Part shown: piece by piece, positions 34,191 through 41,919 of the stretch
Layout of the letters: each line of letters opens with the position of its first letter
Position numbering within the stretch: position 1 is the stretch's first letter
Origin: Rhodoferax bucti
GTDB lineage: Bacteria > Pseudomonadota > Gammaproteobacteria > Burkholderiales > Burkholderiaceae_C
Assembly (NCBI RefSeq): GCF_005876985.1
Contig: NZ_VAHD01000003.1
Span: forward strand, 434,001-498,000
Length of the DNA: 64,000 nucleotides
Direction: 5' to 3'
The notes under the pieces: generated by a model
Database searches by the model: none
What the model was told of the DNA's origin: nothing
The model's input: only the letters and a program-made list of their open reading frames with translations
Translations under genes and position numbers: made by a program

Positions 34191-34652
34191 GTGAATTTGA
34201 AAGCAGAGAAACCGCCGAAAGGCATGGCGGCCAAACGGCCAGAAAGTGAGCACGATATGAGAGCTAAAGAGCGCGTAATTGCCACAGAAAACGAAATCAT
34301 TGATGACTTGAATGATCCATTTTTCAAGCAGATGCAGGAATACCAAGCAGCGGCTGAAGAAGCGCGTAGAGGGGGTTTTCCGGCCCTTCGCGAGCTGATG
34401 AAGCTGGCGGAGGAGTCAGATACTGGGCAGGCCCGTGCAGTGGCTCGCCTTCTGGCGGGACTCTATAACTCGCACGCATACCCATTCCCTCTGAATCATC
34501 TTCGTGGGCTCGATTTGAAACTCCATACCCAATGCTTGGCGGTTATTGCCCTGGACTCGATTGCACCAGAAAAAGAGATCCACGAATACTTTGAGAACGG
34601 GAGTCGCCGCTTTCAAATCATGTTCAAAAAGTTCGGCATCGAGCCTGTTTAA
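34191..34652 (+). CDS. DUF7673-like hypothetical protein
   Basis: 153 residues from GTG 34191 (an ATG at 34224 is the alternative). The core ALRELMKLAEESDTGQARAVARLLAGLYN...PFPLNHLRGLDLKLHTQCLAVIALDSI follows the layout I associate with DUF7673 proteins ('A...A..DTGQ.R.VA..L...W' then 'L..LD......L.VI'), which are frequent on plasmids and ICEs in Proteobacteria. No known activity. The next gene starts 12 bp later with a strong GGGGAG ribosome site. Confidence 0.6.
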   Translation: MNLKAEKPPKGMAAKRPESEHDMRAKERVIATENEIIDDLNDPFFKQMQEYQAAAEEARRGGFPALRELMKLAEESDTGQARAVARLLAGLYNSHAYPFPLNHLRGLDLKLHTQCLAVIALDSIAPEKEIHEYFENGSRRFQIMFKKFGIEPV

Positions 34653-34664
34653 AGGGGAGTTTTT

Positions 34665-35039
34665 ATGATGACAAATTGCGATTCCTTCGCGATGAACGGC
34701 GTGGAATTCATCGGCGCTGAGTTGGACGGTTACAAGACGTATTTGGGTTCGCGTGACGGAGTGGATTACACGCTCGACATGCAGCCCGGCGGTGGCTACT
34801 CATATTGTGTTTCCGTCGATGATCAGGGTGTCGGTGATGAAGGCCCATTTTCGCTAGAGGAAGCTGCTCGGCTTGCCACTCAATCAAGCCTGCTAGGTGA
34901 GCTTTTAGATGAGGCTGACCCGTTCACTTTGCCGGTCACGGAGCTGCGCGAGCGTCTTAAGGAGGCTAAGACGCCTTACGTGATTGGCTATTTGGCTGCC
35001 CTAGTGCACCTCAAAGAGCAAATTGGAGTTGCAGCATGA
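34665..35039 (+). CDS. Hypothetical protein
   Basis: 124 residues; ATG 34665 follows GGGGAGTTTTT (a second ATG is at 34668). An N-terminal beta-rich part (GVEFIGAELDGYKTYLGSRDGVDYTLDMQPGG) is followed by an acidic helical half (FSLEEAARLATQSSLLGELLDEADPF). No signal peptide or membrane segment. Acidic small proteins of this kind on mobile elements are sometimes DNA mimics, but nothing here proves that. It overlaps the next gene (ATGA). Confidence 0.6.
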   Translation: MMTNCDSFAMNGVEFIGAELDGYKTYLGSRDGVDYTLDMQPGGGYSYCVSVDDQGVGDEGPFSLEEAARLATQSSLLGELLDEADPFTLPVTELRERLKEAKTPYVIGYLAALVHLKEQIGVAA

Positions 35040-35551
35040 GCAGCGCTGCGTTTGAGGGACTTTTGAGTTCGGTTCAGCACATGAACCACCAAAAGGCGAG
35101 GCATCGCCAGGCTAGGCACGAAAACATGGTTCAAGCGGGTGAAGACTTGGTATTCAACACTTTGCTTGAGTGCCTGCCAGAAGATCACCCGATGCGTCAA
35201 CAGGCCGTGCGCGACCATATCTCTCAACTTGCTCGCCAGGCACATGTCGAAGGCAGGACCCCGGGAAAAGTGGACCCCGAATCAATCTTGACGGAGCTGC
35301 TGCAGAAGCACCAGCGGGCTGTGGACAGAGCCGCCGAGGAATTGGAGGACCAACAGCCGCAAATGAAGGGCTTAGTCTTCCGGCATTTTGAGATTCGTGT
35401 GCGCCGGGAGCCAATGCGTCTGAGCGGGGTCACGAGTTTGGAGGAGGCCCAAAACGTCAGATTACGGGCAGCCAAAATTGTGAGAAACACTCAATTTAAC
35501 ACGCCGGTTGATGCAGCTGCGGCAGTCAGGAGGGCTATGGGAGCGCGTTAA
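35036..35551 (+). CDS. Hypothetical helical protein
   Basis: 171 residues, coupled to the preceding gene by an ATGA overlap. It is helical and charged, His-rich at the start (HMNHQKARHRQARHENM), with VDPESILTELLQKHQRAVDRAAEELEDQQ probably a coiled coil, and ends in a basic segment (VRLRAAKIVRNTQ). Family not recognised. The phased TTGTACAA array begins 6 bp after its stop, so its product could be the protein that binds there, but this is speculation. Confidence 0.6.
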   Translation: MSSAAFEGLLSSVQHMNHQKARHRQARHENMVQAGEDLVFNTLLECLPEDHPMRQQAVRDHISQLARQAHVEGRTPGKVDPESILTELLQKHQRAVDRAAEELEDQQPQMKGLVFRHFEIRVRREPMRLSGVTSLEEAQNVRLRAAKIVRNTQFNTPVDAAAAVRRAMGAR

Positions 35552-35556
35552 ACCAA

Positions 35557-35657
35557 TTGTACAAATTGCTGCTGCAATTGTACAAATTAAAAAGTACCCC
35601 AGCATCAAATGTACAAAATTGTACGAGATTGTACAAATGGATTTTTCAATTGTACAA
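35557..35657 (+). promoter_or_regulatory. Phased array of six TTGTACAA sites
   Basis: Perfect TTGTACAA at 35557, 35578, 35629 and 35650, and one-mismatch copies at 35609 (ATGTACAA) and 35619 (TTGTACGA). Start-to-start spacings are 21, 31, 10, 10 and 21 bp, all near whole helical turns, so every site faces the same side. The array covers the promoter region of the secreted-protein module starting at 35688. It could be an operator for cooperative binding or a partition-type centromere. Confidence 0.8.
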
Positions 35658-35687
35658 AGTCAAATTTAACGAATTAAGGTGTAAATC

Positions 35688-36530
35688 ATGTCATTCAAAA
35701 TGAACAAGGTATCTTTTGCTGTTTTGGCGTTTTTAGGGCTCGCGTCGAGTGGCGCGCAAGCGCAGTATCAAAACGACGAACTTGAGATCCAATACCAGCC
35801 AGCAACGGATGATCGCCGGCCAGCCGCTGTGTCCTCCGCCACTTCGATCCAAGGCTGCAACGCAGGGCTCATGGTGTTGAGTGGTGTGTACACATGTCGC
35901 TCAAACGTTCTGGTTTCTCAAGGAGGGACTGTGCCCGACCCGGTCGTTTACACCAGTTCAAGCGGCGGTGGGCGGACTATTACGGGCTACCTCGGCAGCG
36001 ATGGCGTGACGATCTACAGCGGACCGAACCAAGAGACAGCTACCGTGCTTGGAACGACTGCCGACATGTCCTACAGCAACACTACAAACGAGAGAGACGC
36101 TGTCACTTCTTCTGACACAAGCTCATCTTCCACCAGCAGCAGCGGTTCGTCTCGCGTGGTGTGTACCCACTTTTACTCGAAGGGCGAAATCCAGAAAGAT
36201 GTGTGGCGTGCGGATTTGGCTTTCACAAAAGCAAATCTGTCTGAAACCACTGTTCGCGGTTATCACTTCTGGGCCGTCCCCTATGTAAGGTTGATGCGCC
36301 GCTCGGAACTCGCCGAGAAAATAATGCGTCCAATCGCTCTGCATCGCGCCCAAGAGCTTGCATATCAGATGGGTGTCGTGGACAAGGGCTCCTGGCGCGG
36401 CAAGCTTGCGCGTTTGGCGCTTGAGCCGCTGTGCTTTGCCATTGGTACGTGCGTAGGCGCGAGTGACTACATGGCTCTCTGGCAAGACCAGCCGCACGTA
36501 TTGAAGGCCATCAACGGCCAGACCGCCTAA
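35688..36530 (+). CDS. Secreted protein of unknown function
   Basis: 280 residues with a signal peptide (VSFAVLAFLGLASSGAQAQ). The middle is low-complexity and Ser/Thr-rich (SSDTSSSSTSSSGSS). A C-terminal domain starts at VVCTHFYSKGEIQKDVWRADLAF and continues through VRGYHFWAVPYVRLMRRSELAEKIMRPI to CFAIGTC. This C-terminal part looks like a conserved unit (GYxxWAxPxVxLMR) that I think I have seen in other mobile-element proteins, without known function. First gene behind the TTGTACAA array; AAGGTG precedes the start. The next gene follows after 24 bp with its own GGGAGG. Confidence 0.7.
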   Translation: MSFKMNKVSFAVLAFLGLASSGAQAQYQNDELEIQYQPATDDRRPAAVSSATSIQGCNAGLMVLSGVYTCRSNVLVSQGGTVPDPVVYTSSSGGGRTITGYLGSDGVTIYSGPNQETATVLGTTADMSYSNTTNERDAVTSSDTSSSSTSSSGSSRVVCTHFYSKGEIQKDVWRADLAFTKANLSETTVRGYHFWAVPYVRLMRRSELAEKIMRPIALHRAQELAYQMGVVDKGSWRGKLARLALEPLCFAIGTCVGASDYMALWQDQPHVLKAINGQTA

Positions 36531-36554
36531 TTACAAACCAATCAGGGAGGACAT

Positions 36555-37625
36555 ATGAACCCATTTGCTCAAGCCGCGTTCACTGCAGCAGCCGCGCTCG
36601 CCGTGTCTGGTGCTTTATCTCAGACCGTCCCATTCAAAGATATTCAGGACGGTGCCGTGTTTACTGCCGACCGGGTGGACATGGGAACTGGACCGATGGT
36701 GCCAATTCCAAAAAGCGCTTGGCGTGTGATGAAGCGCTATGACTTCTTTCACAAGCCGAGCGACAAAAATTTGGTCCACGTCACACTGCTTAACCAGGAC
36801 AAAAATTCGCCCCTGAAGTTCGTGACTTTTTCGACGACTTCAGAGTCCTATTTCAGCATTCCAAGCCGCGGAATTTGGATGTGCCCGCAGATTCCAGGTA
36901 CGGTCCCGCAGGCCTACGGAGTGTCGAATTCAAGCTTTTCTTATGCCTGTTCCCATCTCCGGTCATATTCCAATTTCAATGCCTTCTTGACCGGCATTGA
37001 AAGGACGAATGTCAAAGACGACCTAGACACATTTGGACATCTGAACGGCATGGTCCGCCCTTATCTGGCCGACAAGGCTGCGATGAACTCCCTCGGCGAG
37101 ACACCTATCGTCTGGCAAATGGACGTCATCCGCCGATCAAACCGCCAAATTCGATATACGGCCGGGGTCTCCATGCCACGGGCTGTCCTTTCCCAGAGCG
37201 CAGCAGACACCGATTTGGCTGCCTTGAGCGATTGGTTTCAAGCCTTTGGCAAAGAAGCACTGAATGCCGTTGAAGGGTCAGATTTCGCAGCCAAGCGCTT
37301 TGACGTAGCGCTGTCGTCAAGCACTGAAAACGTTCCAGCAGTGGCACCCACTATTGCGTTAGATGACGTTGAAGCACTGCCGACGACTAACCTGCAGTTT
37401 AAGCAGGACTACAGGAAGTTTTTGGAGAGCAAACCAGCGGAAAACCGGGCTTTTTACATCAACGGAAAGGGGACAGCATGGGGCTCAGCAGCCGGCACGT
37501 GGCCATATAACGAGATGTGGGCAAAGACGAATGTGTACAACGCAGGGCGAGGCAAGCAGTCTGAATCTTTTGCTTATTCAATCAATGATCGGGTGGTGTG
37601 GGATCCTGCTAACGTAGGCAAGTAG
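36555..37625 (+). CDS. Secreted protein of unknown function
   Basis: 356 residues with a signal peptide (QAAFTAAAALAVSGALSQ). No recognised domain. Sequence features: VMKRYDFFHKPSDKNLVHVTLLNQ, aromatic-rich stretches, and two Cys (MCPQI and YACSH) about 27 residues apart that could form a disulfide. The C terminus has GKGTAWGSAAGTWPYNEMWAKTN. Preceded by a strong GGGAGG and by the similar-sized secreted gene 24 bp upstream. Probably periplasmic or surface-located, working with its neighbours. Confidence 0.7.
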   Translation: MNPFAQAAFTAAAALAVSGALSQTVPFKDIQDGAVFTADRVDMGTGPMVPIPKSAWRVMKRYDFFHKPSDKNLVHVTLLNQDKNSPLKFVTFSTTSESYFSIPSRGIWMCPQIPGTVPQAYGVSNSSFSYACSHLRSYSNFNAFLTGIERTNVKDDLDTFGHLNGMVRPYLADKAAMNSLGETPIVWQMDVIRRSNRQIRYTAGVSMPRAVLSQSAADTDLAALSDWFQAFGKEALNAVEGSDFAAKRFDVALSSSTENVPAVAPTIALDDVEALPTTNLQFKQDYRKFLESKPAENRAFYINGKGTAWGSAAGTWPYNEMWAKTNVYNAGRGKQSESFAYSINDRVVWDPANVGK

Positions 37626-37700
37626 GAGATGACCTATGCGAACATAGGCAGCATAGATCTGACAGTGTTAAATTTCAACATGAGCGAAAGTGGTGTGTCA

Positions 37701-37892
37701 ATGAAAGCATCTGTAGCTGCGATAGCAATTGCGCTTTTGATAAGTGGTTGTCAGAAGAATAGTTATGAAAGCTGCATTGATTTTCAAAGTGCAGCCGCAA
37801 AACGTGAATACTTGGCGCGTCCAGGAATGTTCAAAAGTGAGCAATCTGCAATCGACTCGTATGTTTCAATCTACTGTGCTGGCGTGAAGTAG
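37701..37892 (+). CDS. Small lipoprotein
   Basis: 63 residues from ATG 37701. It has a typical lipoprotein signal (KASVAAIAIALLISGC, lipobox LISGC) and a short mature part of ~45 residues with two further Cys (SCIDF and YCAGVK). ATG 37680 in the same frame is an alternative start. In size and position among secreted proteins it resembles entry-exclusion-type lipoproteins of conjugative elements, but no sequence evidence supports that specifically. Confidence 0.6.
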   Translation: MKASVAAIAIALLISGCQKNSYESCIDFQSAAAKREYLARPGMFKSEQSAIDSYVSIYCAGVK

Positions 37893-37927
37893 AAAAAGAA
37901 AAGATCAAAGCGAAACAAGGGAGGATT

Positions 37928-38764
37928 ATGAAAAAACAAACTACTACTTGCGTCTTGTGTGCAGTGCTCTCTGTGTCTGCATTTGCGCAGCAAGGCAGCT
38001 TTGTGAATCTTGGTACTTTTGGTGACACCACAACTTATCTGGCAACCGGTGCGAATGCGAGCCGCGTTGGTGGAGGGGTACTAACTTATGTCCACCAATT
38101 GAGCGGAGGCTTCTCTACTTCAGTACAAGTTTTGGCAATGTGTGACGGATCGCAGCTATCTGACACAGTCCGCGTCGCTTATGTCAAAGAGGGAAACTCG
38201 ATCGCTGAGCTGGAACAACGGGCGAAAGCACAGGCGAGTACCTATCCTTTGTACAGAACAGCGCTATCTGACTGGAAGCAAAGCGAGTTCGATTTCGCTC
38301 CCGCATTGAAATTTCACATCAAAAATCTTTGCAAATCTGCTTCTTTAGAACCCAAAAATGTCGCTGTACCAATAGGAAATTATGAGGAAAAGCAAGGCGA
38401 GCCTGGTGGTGTCGTTGCATTCCTAACAGGTACTGCAGTTCGCCGAGATCAATCAGTTGAAATTTGGTTGCGTACCAATTACTACACGCAGGAAACTTTG
38501 CTGGTCAACGGTGAACCGGTATTGAGCAATGGCGTGGCACGTAAGCATCGAGTAGAAACTGGTGCTTATGAGTTGCGCAGAACTGCATTCAATTGTGTGA
38601 CACGGCAGTTGGGCAGTCATCAAGTTATCGAATATGACAAAGCCGGTTCAGTGATCGATCAAACGTCTATCCCAAGAGAAAAAGTAAAGCTTTTGGACGT
38701 TGTGCCAGAAACAGTAGGCGAGGCGCAACTAGATACGATTTGCACGATTTACGGTGGGAAATGA
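37928..38764 (+). CDS. Secreted protein of unknown function
   Basis: 278 residues with a signal peptide (TTTCVLCAVLSVSAFAQQ) and a strong GGGAGGATT ribosome site. The mature protein has paired Cys residues (AMCDGS, KNLCKS, FNCVTR, TICTIY), suggesting disulfides, and beta-rich segments such as VEIWLRTNYYTQETLLVNGEPVLSNG. No family recognised. AT-richer than the two secreted genes before it. Fourth member of the secreted module behind the TTGTACAA array; the spacing allows a single transcript. Confidence 0.68.
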   Translation: MKKQTTTCVLCAVLSVSAFAQQGSFVNLGTFGDTTTYLATGANASRVGGGVLTYVHQLSGGFSTSVQVLAMCDGSQLSDTVRVAYVKEGNSIAELEQRAKAQASTYPLYRTALSDWKQSEFDFAPALKFHIKNLCKSASLEPKNVAVPIGNYEEKQGEPGGVVAFLTGTAVRRDQSVEIWLRTNYYTQETLLVNGEPVLSNGVARKHRVETGAYELRRTAFNCVTRQLGSHQVIEYDKAGSVIDQTSIPREKVKLLDVVPETVGEAQLDTICTIYGGK

Positions 38765-38773
38765 AAGATTAGT

Positions 38774-39295
38774 GTGCCACACAGTCCAAAAAGCTTTTTG
38801 GAGCAGCTAAATCGAGCGGAGCGCTATCTAACAAGGCTTCACTACGCATACGAAGGTATCCACGCACATTCGGCTACGTTTTCACTTGACCAGCCGAAAG
38901 ACGATTGCATTTCATTCTTCATGCATTGCTATCACATTAAAGATTGGTTGATTGAATGTCATTGGGATAAGGTTCAGACAGAGGCATTTATAAATGATAA
39001 CGAAGCTTTGCGTGTTTGCGCTGATGTTTGCAATGGAGCAAAGCATTGCAGGATAAATGGGAAGCTACGCAGTGGATCGCATCAAAAAATTGATCAAGCC
39101 ACTTTAGCGTCCTCTACCTGGACGACGGGCTCAGGTGGAGTTGAGGTTCACAAATGCACTTTTTCAATAGTCTCTGGTAACTTTAGCCGAGATGCATTGG
39201 AGTTAGCTATTGAGTGCATGGTTTTGTGGAAATCCTATGTTGCCAATGGATTAAGCGCGAGAACGGCGTCAACGGCGGCCACGCAGGTTCATTAA
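38774..39295 (+). CDS. Hypothetical cytoplasmic helical protein
   Basis: 173 residues from GTG 38774, ten bases after the secreted gene. It is all-helical at the start (FLEQLNRAERYLTRLHYAYEG), with DCISFFMHCYHIKDWLIE and EALRVCADVCNGAKHCRINGK. The 'CYHxKDW...CNGxKH' pattern recurs in small proteins I have seen annotated as hypothetical, sometimes near defence genes; it recalls HEPN-like four-helix bundles but lacks a clear Rx4-6H. Function unknown. Confidence 0.6.
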   Translation: MPHSPKSFLEQLNRAERYLTRLHYAYEGIHAHSATFSLDQPKDDCISFFMHCYHIKDWLIECHWDKVQTEAFINDNEALRVCADVCNGAKHCRINGKLRSGSHQKIDQATLASSTWTTGSGGVEVHKCTFSIVSGNFSRDALELAIECMVLWKSYVANGLSARTASTAATQVH

Positions 39296-39336
39296 TCGCC
39301 AACCTACTTTGATCTTCAGACTTTAAGGGATGGCGC

Positions 39337-40314
39337 ATGACTGAATCAGATAAAAATTCTGCCGAACGCGATTTGGATAGATTGATGGAAATTTTTTTTC
39401 CAAATGAGCAAACTAGGCGTCAGGAGGTAATTGCAACCAAAACAAAAATGGTGCACTACACATCCTCAGAAGTGGCGGTTTCGATCATTCGAGGAAAAGA
39501 AATTTGGATGCGAAATTCAAGCCTGATGAATGACTGGTCAGAAATCAACCATGGGTTGGATTGCCTGGCTGCCGCGTATAACCAAAATCACTTAACAAAT
39601 AACTTTAGTAGCGCTCTGGATGCAATTCGTCCAGGCCTAAGGCAAAGGGTGGAAAGTCATTTCAATTCAGTCCAAGATGACTTGAAAAGTGACACTTACT
39701 TGACTTGTGTATCTCAGCATCTTGAATCCGAAAATTCGAACGGGCGACTTTCGATGTGGAGAGCTTACGGTGGACAAAACGGTGTTGCCCTTGTTTTTAA
39801 TTCGGACATATTTGGCTTAAAGTCCGATGTGCTGAAAGCGTATTCAAGTCCAGTTGTGTACGGTACCGAAAATGAGTTGGCCCAAATTTTATTGGATGTA
39901 ACTACCGGCGTTATGTCTAATCTAGATTGGCTTCGTTCGATTGATGAGCAATTGATTTACAACTGCGTTTTTCAGATGTGGCGGTTTGCGGCACTTTGTA
40001 CCAAGCACCCCGGTTTTGAAGAGGAGCGAGAGTGGCGAATCGTGTATTCCCCGAAGGTATCAAGTTCGGAAAAAATGCAGAGGTCAGTTGAGGTTGTTCG
40101 CGGAATTCCTCAAATCGTGTACAAACTTCCACTTAAGGACTTCCCAGATGAGGGCCACATTGGTGCTCAGTTGCCGCAGCTCCTCGATCGAGTGATTATT
40201 GGCCCCACAAGCCATCCTGTCGCCGCGTATCGTGCGTTTGTTGACCTGTTGACGGAAGCTGGAGTCGATAACGCTCACCAAAAGGTGTTCACTTCGGGAA
40301 TACCCCTCAGATAG
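39337..40314 (+). CDS. DUF2971-like protein
   Basis: 325 residues; AAGGGATGGCGC precedes the ATG. The layout fits DUF2971: MVHYTSSEVAVSIIRGKEIWMRNSSLMNDWSEINHG at the start, YLTCVSQHLESENSNGRLSMWRAYGGQNGVALVF in the middle (the 'CFS......LW..Y....G' region), then a conserved Tyr in SPVVYGTE, HPGFEEEREWRIVY, and RVIIGPTSHP near the end. Biochemical activity of the family is not established to my knowledge. It is convergent, end to end, with the HEPN-type gene (adjacent stops at 40314/40315), in an AT-rich cargo block, which suggests an accessory or defence role. Confidence 0.75.
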   Translation: MTESDKNSAERDLDRLMEIFFPNEQTRRQEVIATKTKMVHYTSSEVAVSIIRGKEIWMRNSSLMNDWSEINHGLDCLAAAYNQNHLTNNFSSALDAIRPGLRQRVESHFNSVQDDLKSDTYLTCVSQHLESENSNGRLSMWRAYGGQNGVALVFNSDIFGLKSDVLKAYSSPVVYGTENELAQILLDVTTGVMSNLDWLRSIDEQLIYNCVFQMWRFAALCTKHPGFEEEREWRIVYSPKVSSSEKMQRSVEVVRGIPQIVYKLPLKDFPDEGHIGAQLPQLLDRVIIGPTSHPVAAYRAFVDLLTEAGVDNAHQKVFTSGIPLR

Positions 40315-40989
40315 TTAGACTGCAACTCGTGTCATGAATTCGATGACGCCACGCATGAAAATGCGGACTTGTTCGCTCGTGAAACGGTCATAGTGGCCGT
40401 GCGCAGCGTCATTTCGCAAACCCAACCAAGCAGTAACCTGTTTTGAGTCTAGAGCGGAGTACACGCTGCTGCGCGCTAGTTCAGCATTCAGTCGGTCGGC
40501 TTTTCGTGGAACCTGCTTGTCATCTTTTAGGTCGATGACTTGAACTTCGTGACGCAAACAAAGCTGTCGCAGATGCTCTTCCAAAACTGAGCCGATCATG
40601 ACTGCAGCGGCATCTTTGTATCCCTGCTCCAGCAGATGTTCAGACTGATCTAAAAAATCAGAGAACAACTCCGCAGCAACTAGACCTTTCATATCAAAGA
40701 GCCATCCACCACTAAGCTCGGATCGAATTGCGAGGAGGATGGCCATAGCCCGTTCTAAATCACTCAGGAAATGACTATCTGTTTTTGCAGTGAATTGCGC
40801 GAAGTGCGTGTGCTCCTTACCGTAAACACGCTCAATGAAAGAGAGACAAGCTGTCCGCAATCCCGACATAGGAGCGTCCTGAACATACTTCACCGGAAAT
40901 CGTTCGCCGTCGCTATATTGGCTTTTTTGCACCTCTTGGGCCATAGCGATGAGCTCATCAATGCGCTTTATAAGATCAGAGAGTTTCAT
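40315..40989 (-). CDS. HEPN-type protein
   Basis: 224 residues. The N-terminal half is helical (LSDLIKRIDELIAMAQEVQ). The C-terminal half carries YKDAAAVMIGSVLEEHLRQLC and then WLGLRNDAAHGHYDRFTSEQV; RNDAAH fits the RX4H motif of HEPN domains, and the 'A..l.g..LE..L..lc' helix is typical of DUF4145-like HEPN proteins. Many HEPN proteins are RNases in toxin-antitoxin, abortive infection or RNA-processing systems. No obvious antitoxin (such as an MNT nucleotidyltransferase) sits beside it. The convergent DUF2971-like gene ends on the adjacent base. Confidence 0.7.
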   Translation of the reverse strand: MKLSDLIKRIDELIAMAQEVQKSQYSDGERFPVKYVQDAPMSGLRTACLSFIERVYGKEHTHFAQFTAKTDSHFLSDLERAMAILLAIRSELSGGWLFDMKGLVAAELFSDFLDQSEHLLEQGYKDAAAVMIGSVLEEHLRQLCLRHEVQVIDLKDDKQVPRKADRLNAELARSSVYSALDSKQVTAWLGLRNDAAHGHYDRFTSEQVRIFMRGVIEFMTRVAV

Positions 40990-41175
40990 CGGTTTGATAG
41001 GTTGAGTTCGCAGGGAGGGAGTATTTTGGTAATGTACGGGACGGTGGCCTTAGCCCATTGCAGTCAGCGGCTGGAGAACGGTCTGTAGAAGCAACTGAAT
41101 CCGGAGCACGAACATTCATCCAAGGGCGTAGACGTCCCATTCTTCAAATCGCGAGACAGTGAACACTTCAGCTTT

Positions 41176-41550
41176 TTAAGGTGTTGTTGAGACCTGAGCT
41201 GCCTCAATCACAACCACTCTCAGCTGTGCCACGCTCAAGCGTGTGATACCGGCTTGATTCGAAACTGCTAGAGAAATTTGGTGCGCTTTTATCAAAGCGT
41301 CGCGCTCATTTTCACTTGCGCATTCCGCTGCAAACAGCGCCTGCTTTCCGCTCATGAACTGAAAAGCCGTAACGATCGTCCAGTTGCTACCCAATCCCGT
41401 TTTCAGATCCTGCAAGGCGGAGTCCAGGTCGCCAACTGGATCAATCAGTGCGAGCACTACACCGCCACACAAGCGCGCTTTGTTGACAGCCATAGGGGCA
41501 GCCCGGCGCATCTGATTGAGCTTGCTTTGCATCGAAGGTGAAATTGTCAT
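41176..41550 (-). CDS. Hypothetical protein
   Basis: 124 residues, helical N terminus (PSMQSKLNQMRRAAPMAVNKARL) followed by alternating strands and helices (VVLALIDPVGDLDSALQDL, NWTIVTAFQFMSGKQALFAAE). Not recognised. Composition is GC-richer than the HEPN gene. No clear ribosome site. It may be a genuine small protein of the element; support is only codon pattern and length. Confidence 0.4.
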   Translation of the reverse strand: MTISPSMQSKLNQMRRAAPMAVNKARLCGGVVLALIDPVGDLDSALQDLKTGLGSNWTIVTAFQFMSGKQALFAAECASENERDALIKAHQISLAVSNQAGITRLSVAQLRVVVIEAAQVSTTP

Positions 41551-41734
41551 GTGCGGTGCAGTGATCCATGAAGGTTCGTGGCACCGTCATTATCTTGACG
41601 TTTTACGCGTCAAACGTCGGAATCCTGACACTTCGTGCGTCGCCCAGTGAAAAACTATCGCGCCAGTCGCTGCGCTTTTGTGTCACGCCAGTTTCGGTGC
41701 TGGCCTCCTAAGACCGAACACCCAAAACGTACCA

Positions 41735-41810
41735 CTAGCCCGACGCCCCCACCAAACGCCCGATCAGTTATGCCGGGGATTTGGTGGGGGCGATGAAGAC
41801 AACGGGCTAG
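41735..41810 (+). ncRNA. Structured RNA candidate upstream of ardC
   Basis: Nested perfect pairings: outer CTAGCCCG/CGGGCTAG (41735-41742 with 41803-41810), inner 13-bp CGCCCCCACCAAA/TTTGGTGGGGGCG (41744-41756 with 41780-41792), and a possible apical CCCG/CGGG. A 10-nt asymmetric bulge (41793-41802) separates the stems. It is about 110 bp before ardC with no T-run, so it looks like a folded RNA or a DNA element rather than a terminator. The sense strand is assumed from ardC. Confidence 0.55.
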
Positions 41811-41919
41811 AAAGTCCGATTTTTAACGCCCAAATGCACCCTCCCGTCCCAGAGGGAGCGCCAGGTCAGAGCGAGAGGGCAACAGATCGAAGCCCTCGAA
41901 ACCAACTCAAGGGCTCACC

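Noticed and set aside
33556..34194. 212-residue frame across the hairpin-rich region
   Set aside because: The start overlaps the HExxH gene, and the sequence is low-information Pro/Ser/Leu formed by the hairpins.
41735..41810. Match to a hammerhead or other self-cleaving ribozyme
   Set aside because: The region after the inner stem (GATGAAGAC) is only loosely like a CTGATGA core and the required GAAA and cleavage triplet arrangement is missing.
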